Shown: positions 54,519 to 63,343, counted from the first letter of the stretch. The stretch: 64,000 bases of DNA from Propioniciclava sinopodophylli (GCF_004324755.1 NZ_SDMQ01000001.1:310001-374000); one strand, 5' to 3'. A program made the numbers and translations. Notes: generated from the letters alone by a model not told the origin.

Positions 54519-55316
54519 TCAGCCGATCGGTTGCTGGAGGTCGACCACCCAGCCCTCGCCGTCGAACGGCGTGGACAGGTACACCTCGCGGCAGGTGCCC
54601 TGGGCCGTGAGCCCCCGGCGCTCCACCTCGCTGACGAGGCCCTGCCACGCGGCTTGGATGCCCTCCAGGTCGGGCGCCACGTACTGCGTGGTCAGCGCCC
54701 GATCGACGGCCTCCACCGTCACTTCCTCCAGGCCGGCGGGGGTGGGGGCGTCCCCGATCGGCTCGGCGGCGGAGGCGATCATGGCGTCCCTGTCGGGGGC
54801 GTAGAGGGCGACGCCGGGGCCGACCGGGTGGACGCCGGACGCCGTCAGCGCCGACCCGACGGAGTCGAACAGCGGGCCCATCTCGGTCTCGAACGACGTC
54901 ATGTCGGTGATGCGCACCGATCGGGCGGCCAGGGTCAGGGCGGGCAGGGCGGTCTCGTGGTACGTGGACATGGGGATCTCCTTCGCAATCAGGCGGATAC
55001 GCGCCTGGACCTGCGCGAGACGGCGTGCGTCGGCCCGGAGCTGGTGGGTCAGCTCGTCGGAGCGCTGCCGCAACAGCGCCAGGACCTCACCCTCGGACGC
55101 CCCGTCGGCCAGCAGGTGGCCGACCTGGTCGAGGGAGAAGCCGAGGTCCTTCAGCGCGACCAGGCGGTTGGCTCGGTCGAGCTGGGCGGTGGAGTACGAG
55201 CGGTAACCCGTGTACTCGTCGACGCGAGCCGGCTCGAGCAGGCCCAGCCGGTCGTAGTGCCGCAGCATGCGCACCGACACCCCGACCAGACGGGCGAACT
55301 CTCCGATACTCAACAT
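54519..55316 (-). CDS. MerR-family regulator with a GyrI-like effector domain
   Basis: A 265-residue protein. The N-terminal MerR domain (LSIGEFARLVGVSVRMLRHY, DEYTGYRSYSTAQLDRANRL) is followed by a dimerisation helix (to about residue 115) and a GyrI-like/AraC effector-binding domain (LAARSVRITDMTSFETEMG to the C-terminus). This is the BmrR/TipA-type multidrug-sensing layout. A perfect 8-1-8 palindrome at 55332-55348 lies upstream of its start and is the likely autoregulatory operator. It ends convergently 2 bp from the DAC gene. Confidence 0.87.
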   Translation of the reverse strand: MLSIGEFARLVGVSVRMLRHYDRLGLLEPARVDEYTGYRSYSTAQLDRANRLVALKDLGFSLDQVGHLLADGASEGEVLALLRQRSDELTHQLRADARRLAQVQARIRLIAKEIPMSTYHETALPALTLAARSVRITDMTSFETEMGPLFDSVGSALTASGVHPVGPGVALYAPDRDAMIASAAEPIGDAPTPAGLEEVTVEAVDRALTTQYVAPDLEGIQAAWQGLVSEVERRGLTAQGTCREVYLSTPFDGEGWVVDLQQPIG

Positions 55317-55331
55317 GTCTGCACTCCACCG

Positions 55332-55348
55332 CCTGACACCGTGTCAGG
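55332..55348. promoter_or_regulatory. MerR-type operator palindrome
   Basis: CCTGACACCGTGTCAGG is perfectly symmetric around one base and matches the TGACAC...GTGTCA dyads placed between -35 and -10 in MerR-regulated promoters. It lies 15 bp upstream of the merR start. Confidence 0.7.
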
Positions 55349-55359
55349 TTCAAGCCCCG

Positions 55360-55929
55360 CTACGAGGCCGACCAGTACGGGTCGCGTCCGATGAACGACA
55401 TGAGCCGGTCGGTGGCGTCCGCGTCCGCGCGCAGCGGGCCGCGCTCGGAACCGAACTGGCCGGACGCCCTCAGCATGGGCTCGATCGGCTCCATGCCGGC
55501 GAGCATCTCGGTGGCGACGGCCTCGTCGAGGCGGTCGTCCTGCCCCGTGGCGCGGGCCAGGTCCCACGTGTGCATGAACACGTCGGCGGTGTAGAAGTTC
55601 TGGATCATCACCGCCAGTGGCATGTCGCCGGTCATCGGGTTGGAGAAGGTCTTGGTCTGGGTGGCCGGGTCCTCCAGCACCGCTTGGACGGCATCGCGCT
55701 GGTGCTCCCACGCGGCGAGCAGGTCGACCTTCGGGTCGGGGCCGTCGGGCAGCGCGACGTCGGAGCCCGCGGCGAGCATGCCCGGGAACCACTCCAGCAG
55801 GTGCTCGACGACCGAGCGGGCCTTCCACCCGGCGACGGGGGCGGGGGCGTCCCAATCGGCGACGCCCTTGATGCGGTCGGTGAACGTGGCGGAAGCCGAG
55901 CGGTGGGCCTCGGCGAACTGGTTGCTCAT
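55360..55929 (-). CDS. TIGR03086-type metal-binding protein (DinB/maleylpyruvate isomerase fold)
   Basis: A 189-residue protein with the four-helix DinB-like pattern: NQFAEAHRSASATFTDRIKG, WKARSVVEHLLEWFPGML (first His), FYTADVFMHTWDLARATGQD (second His pair) and the C-terminal LMSFIGRDPYW tail seen in the TIGR03086 group. Such proteins are thought to be mycothiol- or metal-dependent transferases. ATG at 55929 is the only good start. Function in detail unknown. Confidence 0.8.
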   Translation of the reverse strand: MSNQFAEAHRSASATFTDRIKGVADWDAPAPVAGWKARSVVEHLLEWFPGMLAAGSDVALPDGPDPKVDLLAAWEHQRDAVQAVLEDPATQTKTFSNPMTGDMPLAVMIQNFYTADVFMHTWDLARATGQDDRLDEAVATEMLAGMEPIEPMLRASGQFGSERGPLRADADATDRLMSFIGRDPYWSAS

Positions 55930-55990
55930 GGTCAAACGCTAGCCGCGGCGTCCGACAGAATGCGCCGGACGCGGTGGATCCGCGGTTGCT

Positions 55991-56539
55991 TCACAGGTAC
56001 CGGCGCATCCCGGCGACGACCTGGTCGAAGCGGTCCCGCGGCAGCGAGACCGAGACGCGGCGCACGGCGTCCGGGTCGACGCGGATGACGCGGTTCACCC
56101 GCACCTCCGACTCGCGGCCGCGGTTGTCCCACGCGCCGGCGCCGATGTCGACCCAGAAGCGGCCCGCGCGGGCCTCCTGCTGCTCGTCGAAGTCGTGGTC
56201 CTTGCTGGTCATCTGCAGGCCGAGCAGCCACGGGCCGTCGCGCCCGACGAGCACGACGGGGCGGTCCTTGCCGCGGGAGTGGTCCTCCTCGTAGGGCACC
56301 CACGTCCACACGACCTCGCCGGGGTCGGGGCGGTTGCCGCGCACCGGCGCGTAGTCCACCTGCGGCATGCCCCGGAAGTCGCCGGGGTAGCTCTGACGGC
56401 CGGACGCCGCGGGCTCGCTGCGCTGCCGCTGCCGCGGCTGTTGCTGCTCCTGGCGTGGACGGCGGGTGGCCTCGCGCAGGCCGGTGCGCAGGAGGTCCCG
56501 GGCGATGCGGCCGAGGGCGGAGAGGAGGCGGTTGTCCAT
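55991..56539 (-). CDS. PemK/MazF-like protein
   Basis: A 182-residue protein. A basic N-terminal helix and a Gln/Arg-rich linker (QEQQQPRQRQRSEP) precede a PemK/MazF fold: GEVVWTWVPYEEDHSRGKDR, PVVLVGRDGPWLLGLQMTSK. In true MazF toxins this region binds RNA. Homologues of this form are common in actinobacteria without an antitoxin gene, and none is adjacent here, so a toxin role is doubtful. It lies 10 bp upstream from the next gene's stop and is probably co-transcribed with it. Confidence 0.75.
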   Translation of the reverse strand: MDNRLLSALGRIARDLLRTGLREATRRPRQEQQQPRQRQRSEPAASGRQSYPGDFRGMPQVDYAPVRGNRPDPGEVVWTWVPYEEDHSRGKDRPVVLVGRDGPWLLGLQMTSKDHDFDEQQEARAGRFWVDIGAGAWDNRGRESEVRVNRVIRVDPDAVRRVSVSLPRDRFDQVVAGMRRYL

Positions 56540-56549
56540 TCGGGGGAGC

Positions 56550-57122
56550 CTAGCGATAGCGGGGCAGGGGGCCGTAGTGGACCTCGTCCGGCCGGACCAC
56601 GGCGGGGGCCGCGGGGTGGCGGCGGAGGTGCCAGCGCTCGGCGAAGGAGCGGGCGGCGGGCGTCCACAGCAGGGCGGCGCCGAGCGCGATGAGGGGGATG
56701 CCGATCCAGGCCACCCAGTTGATGAGCAGGGCCAGCAGGGAGACGGCCGTGGCGATGAGGCCGGCCCTGCGCGCCCAGCCGAACCCGCGCCAGCCGTAGT
56801 GGCCGGCGATGATCGCGCCCGCCCCGATGAGGAGGGTGACGACGAACAGCGCGGTGACCATGAGGACGCGCAGCAGGCTGCCCGGCTCGGTGGCGACGAC
56901 GCCGTTCAGCCATGCGGCGTCACCGAACTCACGGACGCTGCGCCAGAAGGCCCACAACAAGCCCGCGACGACGAACGCGATGCCGGTGAAGAACGCGGCG
57001 GCGGACGCCCACACCACGGCCGGACGCCTGGGTTCGCCGGTGTTCTGGTCGACGGAGGTGTCGACCGTCCGTGCAGCCGTGCCGATGCTCGGCTGCGCGG
57101 TGTTCTCGGAAGCGCTGGACAC
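56550..57122 (-). CDS. Four-span membrane protein of unknown function
   Basis: A 190-residue protein with spans at VVWASAAAFFTGIAFVVAGL, LLRVLMVTALFVVTLLIGAG, AGLIATAVSLLALLINWVAW and IGIPLIALGAALLW, plus a proline-rich C-tail (HPAAPAVVRPDEVHYGPLPR). The GTG at 57122 is the first reasonable start; further upstream lies repeat locus E. I do not recognise the family. Confidence 0.65.
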   Translation of the reverse strand: MSSASENTAQPSIGTAARTVDTSVDQNTGEPRRPAVVWASAAAFFTGIAFVVAGLLWAFWRSVREFGDAAWLNGVVATEPGSLLRVLMVTALFVVTLLIGAGAIIAGHYGWRGFGWARRAGLIATAVSLLALLINWVAWIGIPLIALGAALLWTPAARSFAERWHLRRHPAAPAVVRPDEVHYGPLPRYR

Positions 57123-57143
57123 GGCGCCCAGCCTAGACGCTGC

Positions 57144-57220
57144 GCGGAGAGCCCCTGTTCCGACCGCCCAAGGCCCCCAGCAGGGGCTGTCGGCAGACAA
57201 ACACGGGGCTCTCGGCGGCT
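57144..57220. repeat. 22-bp repeat locus E (two plus, two minus units)
   Basis: Plus units start at 57144 (GCGGAGAGCCCC) and 57166; minus units have GGGC at 57184 and 57206 (GGGCTGTCGGC and GGGCTCTCGGC). The array spans the upstream side of the four-span gene and ends 63 bp from the CoA-transferase stop. Confidence 0.75.
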
Positions 57221-57282
57221 GGGGGCGCGCACGCGAACGGGGCGCCGGCTGGAAGCCGGGGCCCCGCTGGTGCAGGAGAAGG

Positions 57283-58788
57283 TCAGCCCTTCATCGAGCC
57301 CGTCTCGAGGAAGCGGCGGTGCCACTCGTGCGAGGTGGCCAGGTCGTGCGGGGTGTGCGCCCCGTTGGCGACCTTGGCGGCGCGGGCGACGTACTCGAGG
57401 AGAGCCTCGCGGTAGTCCGGGTGGGCGCAGTTCTCGATGATGACCTTGGCGCGCTGCTTCGGCGACAGGCCACGCAGGTCGGCCAGACCCTGCTCTGTGA
57501 TGATGACCTGCACGTCGTGCTCGGTGTGGTCGTGGTGCGACACCATCGGCACGATCGCGGAGATGTCACCGTTCTTGGCCAGCGACGGGGACACGAAGCA
57601 CGAGATGTAGGCGTTGCGGGTGAAGTCGCCCGAGCCGCCGATGCCGTTCTGCATGCGGGAGCCCATGATGTGGGTCGAGTTCACGTTGCCGTAGATGTCG
57701 GCCTCGATCATGCCGTTGCAGGAGACGACGCCGAGTCGACGGATGACCTCGGGGTTGTTCGAAACCTCCTGCGGGCGCAGCACGATGTGCTCGCGGTACT
57801 TCTTGGCGTTGTCGTTCATCCTCGCCGCAGCCTCGGGCGACAGCGAGAAGGCGGTGGCGGAGGCGACCAGCAGCTTGCCGGAGTCGATCATGTCGACCAT
57901 GCCGTCCTGGATGACCTCGGTGTAGGAGGTCAGCTGCTCGAACGGACCCTCGTTGAGGCCCACGAGCACCGCGTTGGCGATGTTGCCCACGCCGGACTGC
58001 ATCGGGAGCAGGTTCTTGGGCATGCGGCCCTGCTTCACCTCGTTGCCGAGGAAGTCGAGCAGGTTTTCCGCGATGGTCTTCGACTCCTGGTCGAGCGGCT
58101 TGAACGGCGAGTTGCGATCCTCGGCGTCCGTCTCGATGACCGCGGCGACGCGGCTCCAGTCGATGTCGTAGTACTTCGAGCCGATGCGGTCGCCGGCGGC
58201 GTTGATCGGGATGGCGACGTTCTCGCCCGGCAGCTTCATCGAGTAGATGTCGTGCATGCCCTCCAGATCGATGGACTGCCACGCGTTCACCTCGAGGATG
58301 ATCTTCTTGGCGGTCTCGAGGTACACGTTGTTGTTGCCGACCGAGGAGGAGGGGATCGCGGTGCCGTCGGCGTTGATGGCCGCGACCTCGACGACGGCGA
58401 CGTCCAGGTCGCCCCAGAAGCCCTGGCGAACCTGCGGGCCGGAGTGGGAGAGGTGCACGTCGTAGTACTCGGACGTGCCGGCGTTGATCTTGTTCCGCAT
58501 CACGGGGTCGGACTGGTACGGCATGCGCATGGAGATGCCGTCGACCGCGGCGAGGGCACCGTCGTGCTCGGGCGCGGTGGACGCGCCGGTGTAGGACGCG
58601 ATCTGGAACTCATCACCCCTGTCGTGGGCGGCCTTGATCTCGGCGGCCAGCGCCTCGGGCAAGACCTTCGGGTAGCCGGAACCGGTGAAGCCGGAGAACC
58701 CGACCCGGTCGCCGTTCTTGATCAGCTTGGCGGCCTCCTCGGCCGACATCACCTTGGAGCGGTACGTGTCAGAAGCGATGCGGGACAT
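57283..58788 (-). CDS. Acetyl-CoA hydrolase/transferase family CoA-transferase (succinyl-CoA:acetate/propionate type)
   Basis: A 501-residue class I CoA-transferase. KNGDRVGFSGFTGSGYPKVL, SSVGNNNVYLETAKKIILEV and the active-site Glu in NGMIEADIYGNVNSTH are conserved, and YISCFVSPSLAKNGDISAIV supports the acetate/succinate group. ATG at 58788 follows GGGAGGAAA. In propionibacteria this enzyme moves CoA from succinyl-CoA to propionate or acetate, or releases product, closing the Wood-Werkman cycle. It is distinct from the PEPCK but belongs to the same metabolism. Confidence 0.88.
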   Translation of the reverse strand: MSRIASDTYRSKVMSAEEAAKLIKNGDRVGFSGFTGSGYPKVLPEALAAEIKAAHDRGDEFQIASYTGASTAPEHDGALAAVDGISMRMPYQSDPVMRNKINAGTSEYYDVHLSHSGPQVRQGFWGDLDVAVVEVAAINADGTAIPSSSVGNNNVYLETAKKIILEVNAWQSIDLEGMHDIYSMKLPGENVAIPINAAGDRIGSKYYDIDWSRVAAVIETDAEDRNSPFKPLDQESKTIAENLLDFLGNEVKQGRMPKNLLPMQSGVGNIANAVLVGLNEGPFEQLTSYTEVIQDGMVDMIDSGKLLVASATAFSLSPEAAARMNDNAKKYREHIVLRPQEVSNNPEVIRRLGVVSCNGMIEADIYGNVNSTHIMGSRMQNGIGGSGDFTRNAYISCFVSPSLAKNGDISAIVPMVSHHDHTEHDVQVIITEQGLADLRGLSPKQRAKVIIENCAHPDYREALLEYVARAAKVANGAHTPHDLATSHEWHRRFLETGSMKG

Positions 58789-58962
58789 CCATTTCCTCCC
58801 TGAAATGACGTTCTTGGGCGACACCTTAGCCAAACTCCCGCCTCGCGTGCTCACCCGCATTGCCGCCCGTGAGCGGCCGGACGCCGCCGGCTCGGCCCGG
58901 CCGGGTCTGTGTGGCCCGGACGCGCTGGGCGGCGCCCTAGACTGACGGTGAAAGGGGTAGTC

Positions 58963-59685
58963 GTGAGTGGTGAGCAGGAGGCCGTGCCGACTGGCACGAC
59001 GCTGCCCGCACGCAAGCCGACGCCCCTGTGGCTGGTCGTCCTCGGCAACGTCGTCGTCGCCCTGGCCATCGTGTCCCTGGTGCAGACGTTCGTCGTCCGG
59101 GTCCACAACGTCGCCTCGGGTTCGATGCAGGAGACCCTCGGCGTCCGTGACCGCGTGCTGTCGTCCAACCTGCCCTACCTGAACTCGGGGCCCCAGCGCG
59201 GCGACATCGTGATCTTCGGGCACGGTGCGTCCTGGGAGGACCCGGTCCGCACCCCCGACCCCAACCCTGTGATCGCGGCCGTCCGCATCTTCGGCGACGT
59301 CACCGGCATCGGCATCTCCAACCGGACTTACACCGTCAAGCGCGTGCTCGGCATACCGGGGGACACCGTCGAATGCTGCGACGCGCAGGGCCGACTCGTG
59401 GTGAACGGGCAGTCGATCGACGAGCCGTACATCCACCGCGACCTGCCCTTCATCGCAGGAGGCCTCGACTGCGCGAGCACGCCGCGGTCCGCGCGCTGCT
59501 TCCCGCCCATCACGGTGCCCGAGGGGAGTTACCTCGTCCTGGGCGACCACCGCTCGAACTCGGCCGATTCGGTCTCGGGGTGTCGCGGGGCGAGGGACGC
59601 CGTTGGGTGCGCCCGCCTCGTCCCGGGCGCCCGCATCACCGGCAAGGTGATTGCGAAGGCCTGGCCGCCCGGCCCGGTCGGCTGA
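58963..59685 (+). CDS. lepB: Signal peptidase I
   Basis: A 240-residue type I signal peptidase. One N-terminal span (WLVVLGNVVVALAIVSLVQT) leads to the catalytic serine in NVASGSMQETLGVRDRVLSS and the lysine in TYTVKRVLGIPGDTVECCDA; box E reads YLVLGDHRSNSADS. An AAAGGGG site 6 bp before GTG 58963 fixes the start. It cleaves exported preproteins such as those at 6258 and 20433. Confidence 0.9.
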   Translation: MSGEQEAVPTGTTLPARKPTPLWLVVLGNVVVALAIVSLVQTFVVRVHNVASGSMQETLGVRDRVLSSNLPYLNSGPQRGDIVIFGHGASWEDPVRTPDPNPVIAAVRIFGDVTGIGISNRTYTVKRVLGIPGDTVECCDAQGRLVVNGQSIDEPYIHRDLPFIAGGLDCASTPRSARCFPPITVPEGSYLVLGDHRSNSADSVSGCRGARDAVGCARLVPGARITGKVIAKAWPPGPVG

Positions 59686-59689
59686 TCCC

Positions 59690-59948
59690 GCCGAGGGCTT
59701 GGGTCCAGACCGCCGAGGGCTCCGGTTCGATGCGCCGAGGGCTCCGGTTCGATGCGTCGAGTGCTCCGGTTCGCTGATCTGCGTGCGGATTTCCCTACAG
59801 AACTCAAGCCCTCGGCGGTCTGAAGGCAAGCCCTCGGCGGTCTGAAGGCAAGCCCTCGGCGGTCTGAAGGCAAGCCCTCGGCGGTCTGAAGGCAAGCCCT
59901 CGGCGGCCTGAAGGCAAGCCCTCGGCGCTTCTAACCCAAGCCCTCGGC
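59690..59948. repeat. 22-bp repeat locus F (four plus, seven minus units)
   Basis: Plus cores GCCGAGGGCT (or GTCGAGTGCT) start at 59690, 59712, 59734 and 59756. After a 40-bp unrelated stretch, minus units with AAGCCCTCGGC start at 59806, 59828, 59850, 59872, 59894, 59916 and 59938. All steps are 22 bp. The last unit runs into the 3' end of the pqqD-like gene and encodes part of its C-terminus. It lies between convergent lepB and pqqD. Confidence 0.85.
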
Positions 59949-60197
59949 GGTCAGCAGACCGAGGCTCACCAGCTCGTCCACCAGCCGCTGGACGCCCTCG
60001 CTCGCGTCCCCCTCGGGCGGGGAACCGAACAGTCCCACCAACACCTCGGTGAGTTCCGGCACCGTCAGGGGTTCGGACACCGCGTCGTAGGCGGCCAGCC
60101 CGAGCGGGCTGAGCTCCACGACTCGGCGTTCCAGCAGCAGCAGGGTGCGGCCGTCCCGCTCGAGGCGGTCGACGACGGGTACGGCGTGGACCGTCAT
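59931..60197 (-). CDS. PqqD-family protein
   Basis: An 88-residue winged-helix protein: RLERDGRTLLLLERRVVELS, PLGLAAYDAVSEPLTVPELT and VQRLVDELVSLGLLTAEGLG. It matches the stand-alone PqqD fold that binds leader peptides for RiPP enzymes. The start overlaps the stop of the HprK-like gene (ATGA), a strong operon link. No precursor peptide or radical-SAM enzyme is visible nearby. The C-terminal LTAEGLG is encoded by a 22-bp repeat unit. Confidence 0.78.
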   Translation of the reverse strand: MTVHAVPVVDRLERDGRTLLLLERRVVELSPLGLAAYDAVSEPLTVPELTEVLVGLFGSPPEGDASEGVQRLVDELVSLGLLTAEGLG

Positions 60198-60949
60198 GTT
60201 TCCTCCAGCGCCTCGATCAGCACGTCACGGGCGCTCTCGGCCTCGGCGTACGTCACCAGCAGGGTGGGCGGACGGGCGTCCAGGAACGCGGCCAGGCTGT
60301 GCAGCGGCGTCCCGAGGGAGCTGAGCGACGAGCTCTCGCTCGTGAGCTGGACGATGGCGTCCAACACCCCCAGCGGCTCCACCGTGGGTGTCGTCAGCGA
60401 CTCGTCGCGCCGGATCAGCACGAACCTCCGCAAGCGCGCATCGGGGTGCACGCGCGCCAGGCCCAGCTCGTCCGGTGACGTCTCGATCTTCACCCCGGTG
60501 AAGTCCGGCGGGCGGATCGACAGGGGCTTCTCGTAGGGCATGATCCGGCCGTCCAGGTTGAACCCGACCGTCTCGTCGGTCACGTAGCCGTGCGTGCGAC
60601 CCAGCACGCCCGACAGCGTGGTCTTGCCCGTGCCGCCCGGCGCCACGTAGGCCAGCGCCGCACCCGTACGAGGGTCCGTCACCGCCCCTGCGTGGAACAT
60701 GAACAGGCGCCCGCGCTGGGCCTGGATGGCCGTCTGGGTGACGTCCTGGGTCAACCGCTGGAGGCGAGGGGCCAGGTCCTCGTCCGCCTCCAGCGACACT
60801 GTCAAGGGAGGCGCATCGATCTCGCTGCCCCGCGGCACGAGGCACCGCGACCAGGCCGTGCGGAGGGCGTCCGTCAGCTCGTCGACCCGAGACCCGCTCA
60901 CGGTGACGTGGACGCGCACGCCCAGCCCGTGGAGGTCCAAAGAGGTCAC
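60194..60949 (-). CDS. HPr-kinase-like P-loop protein
   Basis: A 251-residue protein. The P-loop YVAPGGTGKTTLSGVLGRTH (about residues 110-129) and ETVGFNLDGRIMPYEKPLSI resemble HprK-type serine kinases found beside PqqD in RiPP-like clusters. Those lack the HprK N-terminal domain, as here. The start at 60949 (GTG) is fixed by TAGGGT 7 nt upstream; the GTG at 60958 would overlap it. It is coupled to the pqqD gene. The substrate may be a peptide or protein; it is unlikely to be HPr. Confidence 0.68.
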   Translation of the reverse strand: MTSLDLHGLGVRVHVTVSGSRVDELTDALRTAWSRCLVPRGSEIDAPPLTVSLEADEDLAPRLQRLTQDVTQTAIQAQRGRLFMFHAGAVTDPRTGAALAYVAPGGTGKTTLSGVLGRTHGYVTDETVGFNLDGRIMPYEKPLSIRPPDFTGVKIETSPDELGLARVHPDARLRRFVLIRRDESLTTPTVEPLGVLDAIVQLTSESSSLSSLGTPLHSLAAFLDARPPTLLVTYAEAESARDVLIEALEET

Positions 60950-60989
60950 GCCCGCCACCCTAGCGGGATGGCGGGCGTGGACGACTTCG

Positions 60990-61847
60990 TCAGGCGAGGG
61001 TGATGCGCTGCTTGAGCGTGTGCGTCTCGCCGGGACGCAGGGTGAGCTGGTCCGCCAGCGCGTTCGCGGCCTCGATGCAGATCATGCCCTGCCACTCGTC
61101 GTCGCCGAAGTCCGGCGCGGCGGCGGACTTGTCGACCCACGGGTTCCAGATGACCGTGTTGGCCGAACCCGACTTGGCGATGACCAGCTTGCGGCCGAGC
61201 ACCGGGTCGTCGAGGACGACCTCGCCGGTGGAGCGGTACACGCGATCGGTCTCGCCCGTGATCGTCACGTCGCCGGACTGGGTCTCGGTCTGGCCGGTCA
61301 CCTTGTCGTAGTACTCGGCGCCGTCGAGGCCGGACACCGACACCTTGCGGACGTCGCCCACCGCCAGGTAGGTGTGCAGCGCGCCGTCGAGCGGCACATG
61401 GCTCTGGCCGGTGTTGGTGACCTCGAGGGTCATGCCCAGGTACTCGGGGGTGAACTTCGCGACGAAGCGCGCCTCGTACCGGTACGGCCAGTCGGGCTGC
61501 TGCCCGGTCATGGCGTTGTCCAGGGTGTACTCGACCAGCAGGCGGCCGTCGCGATCGAGGGTGTCCTTGATGTCGCTGAGGTGCCAGGTGTGCAGGCGGG
61601 CGAAGCCGTGGCCGGGCTCCTGGTCACCCGCGCGTCCGTTGCCGAACCACGGGAAGCAGATCGGGACGCCACCGCGGATGGGCTGCCCGTCGGCGAACCA
61701 GGACTTGGCGCTCATCCACAGCACGGGGGCCGCGCCGTCGGGCTGCCAGGACCACACGTGCGCGCCCTGGTCGAACACGCCGTAGTGCCCGGACCCGATC
61801 GTGGCCTCGACGCCCCGAAGTGGGTTTTCGGTGATCTCATGCTCCAT
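60990..61847 (-). CDS. D-hexose-6-phosphate mutarotase
   Basis: A 285-residue aldose-1-epimerase superfamily enzyme (YeaD type) interconverting anomers of glucose 6-phosphate and similar sugars. Conserved pieces are PIRGGVPICFPWFGNGRAGD, PGHGFARLHTWHL (catalytic His), VPLDGALHTYLAVGDV and VIWNPWVDKSAA. A GAGGAGG ribosome binding site precedes the ATG. It supports the hexose phosphate pool that pgi and ppgK handle. Confidence 0.88.
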   Translation of the reverse strand: MEHEITENPLRGVEATIGSGHYGVFDQGAHVWSWQPDGAAPVLWMSAKSWFADGQPIRGGVPICFPWFGNGRAGDQEPGHGFARLHTWHLSDIKDTLDRDGRLLVEYTLDNAMTGQQPDWPYRYEARFVAKFTPEYLGMTLEVTNTGQSHVPLDGALHTYLAVGDVRKVSVSGLDGAEYYDKVTGQTETQSGDVTITGETDRVYRSTGEVVLDDPVLGRKLVIAKSGSANTVIWNPWVDKSAAAPDFGDDEWQGMICIEAANALADQLTLRPGETHTLKQRITLA

Positions 61848-61933
61848 TGGAAAGACCTCCTCGTTGGTGGTGCTCTGGTGAACCGAGCCTAGTCCGACTC
61901 ACTGTCGTATACGACCCCGGACGGGAGAAAGGT

Positions 61934-61963
61934 CACGACCCGGACGAAGTCGTCCGGGTCGTG
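61934..61963 (-). terminator. Terminator after the DUF1015 gene
   Basis: A 14-bp stem (CACGACCCGGACGA with its complement) with a 2-nt centre lies 25 bp past the DUF1015 stop, between that gene and the mutarotase start. Confidence 0.6.
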
Positions 61964-61987
61964 GTCGTCGGGGCTCGGTGAGGGCGA

Positions 61988-63289
61988 TCAGCGGATGGCG
62001 CGGGCCTCCAGGTAGAACCGCTTGTCCTGGGCGTGACCCATGGAGAATGTCTTGCGCGGCAGGGGACCGTCGACGGCGATCGAACGGAAGAACGCGTCCT
62101 TGCCGATGCCGGGCAGGAGGAACGCCACGTTCCCCGGACGCGAGCCCAGGCCGGCGGCCACGTCCTCGCCGTGGACGTAGTCGATCTCGGCTTCGGCGTG
62201 CTCGGCCAGCCACGTGTCCAGGAACGACTGGAGTGTCCCGACCGCGAGCTGGTGCGTGGGGGAGGGCACCTCCACCACGCTCACACCGGACGCCCGTGCC
62301 ACGGCGAACCGCTGCGCGTGGCCGGCGGTCACGGCATCCAGCGCCTCCTGCAGCGAGCCGACGGGGCGCTCCGACGCACCCAGGGCCGCGACCAGGTCGT
62401 CGGCGGCGTCCGCCCCGTCGAACACGACCCGGTGGATCGGCTCGAACGACAGCGAGTCGTCGTGAAGGTTGACCAGCTCGACCAACGCCCAGCGCGCGGG
62501 GTGGTCGGACGCCGCGCCCGCGGCCTTGTGCTCGTTCCAGATGGCCTTCGCCGTGGCCAGCGAGTGGTTGCCGTCGCCCATCGCGAACTGCATCGGGTGA
62601 TCCGACGACAGCCCGTAGCGGGCCTGGTAGGCCTCCGTCGCGACGAGCCCGTCCAGGGCGGCGAACACGGACGCCTGCAGGCCCGGGTCGGCGACGAGGC
62701 GTCCGGTCACGTGGCCAGAGCCGAGCATGAGGTCGGTGTCGTACGCCGTCGCCAAGGACTCGCGCGCAGCCAGCACCGGCGCCAGCACGGCCCCCTCGGG
62801 GTCGTCGTAGAGCACCATGATGTGCGGCAGCTCGAGGGGGGCGTCGCGGCGCACGGCCATGCGCGGGGGCAGTCGGTCGAGCACCGTCCCCTCGGTGGAG
62901 CGGATCGGCGACACGGCCGTCGAGGAGTAGTCGTACGCTTCGAGGTCCACCTCGACGACCAGGCCCCGCTGGACGCCGCCGCTGTGCGTGCGTTCCACGT
63001 ACACGATCGCCTCGTACGGCTCGAGCAACCCACGGCCGAGGTAGTCGTGCATGGCCGCCTTGCAGGCGTGGACGCGCTGCGCCACGTCCGGGGCACCGAG
63101 GTGCAGCTCGGGCAGGACCAGCCGCAGCGTGGAGGGGGCGTCGCCGACGAGCTCCTCCACCTGGGCCCAGTACTCGGGCTGGGAGGTGTACTGGTCACAC
63201 GCGATGACGGCCCAGCGGTGCACGTCGACGGACGCGGTGGGCAGCAGCACGCGTGGGACGCGCACGCAGGCAGCGGTCTGGACGGACAT
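61988..63289 (-). CDS. DUF1015 family protein
   Basis: A 433-residue protein. The family hallmark MGDGNHSLATAKAIWNEHKA (about residue 240) and the N-terminal HRWAVIACDQYTSQPEYWAQ, LPELHL and YDYSSTAVSPIRSTEGTVLD are present. Structures of relatives suggest an enzyme with a bound ligand, but the function is not known. CAGACT lies 7 nt before the ATG, consistent with leaderless transcription. It often accompanies amino acid genes elsewhere; here it stands alone. Confidence 0.82.
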   Translation of the reverse strand: MSVQTAACVRVPRVLLPTASVDVHRWAVIACDQYTSQPEYWAQVEELVGDAPSTLRLVLPELHLGAPDVAQRVHACKAAMHDYLGRGLLEPYEAIVYVERTHSGGVQRGLVVEVDLEAYDYSSTAVSPIRSTEGTVLDRLPPRMAVRRDAPLELPHIMVLYDDPEGAVLAPVLAARESLATAYDTDLMLGSGHVTGRLVADPGLQASVFAALDGLVATEAYQARYGLSSDHPMQFAMGDGNHSLATAKAIWNEHKAAGAASDHPARWALVELVNLHDDSLSFEPIHRVVFDGADAADDLVAALGASERPVGSLQEALDAVTAGHAQRFAVARASGVSVVEVPSPTHQLAVGTLQSFLDTWLAEHAEAEIDYVHGEDVAAGLGSRPGNVAFLLPGIGKDAFFRSIAVDGPLPRKTFSMGHAQDKRFYLEARAIR

Positions 63290-63343
63290 GCCGGCCAGTC
63301 TGCCACCCCGCAGGCGGGCGGGGTGGCCCGGTCCGCAGCCTGC

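Noticed and set aside
55991-56539. Toxin-antitoxin operon with the MazF-like gene
   Set aside because: The neighbour (56550-57122) is a four-span membrane protein and no antitoxin-like small DNA-binding gene is adjacent.
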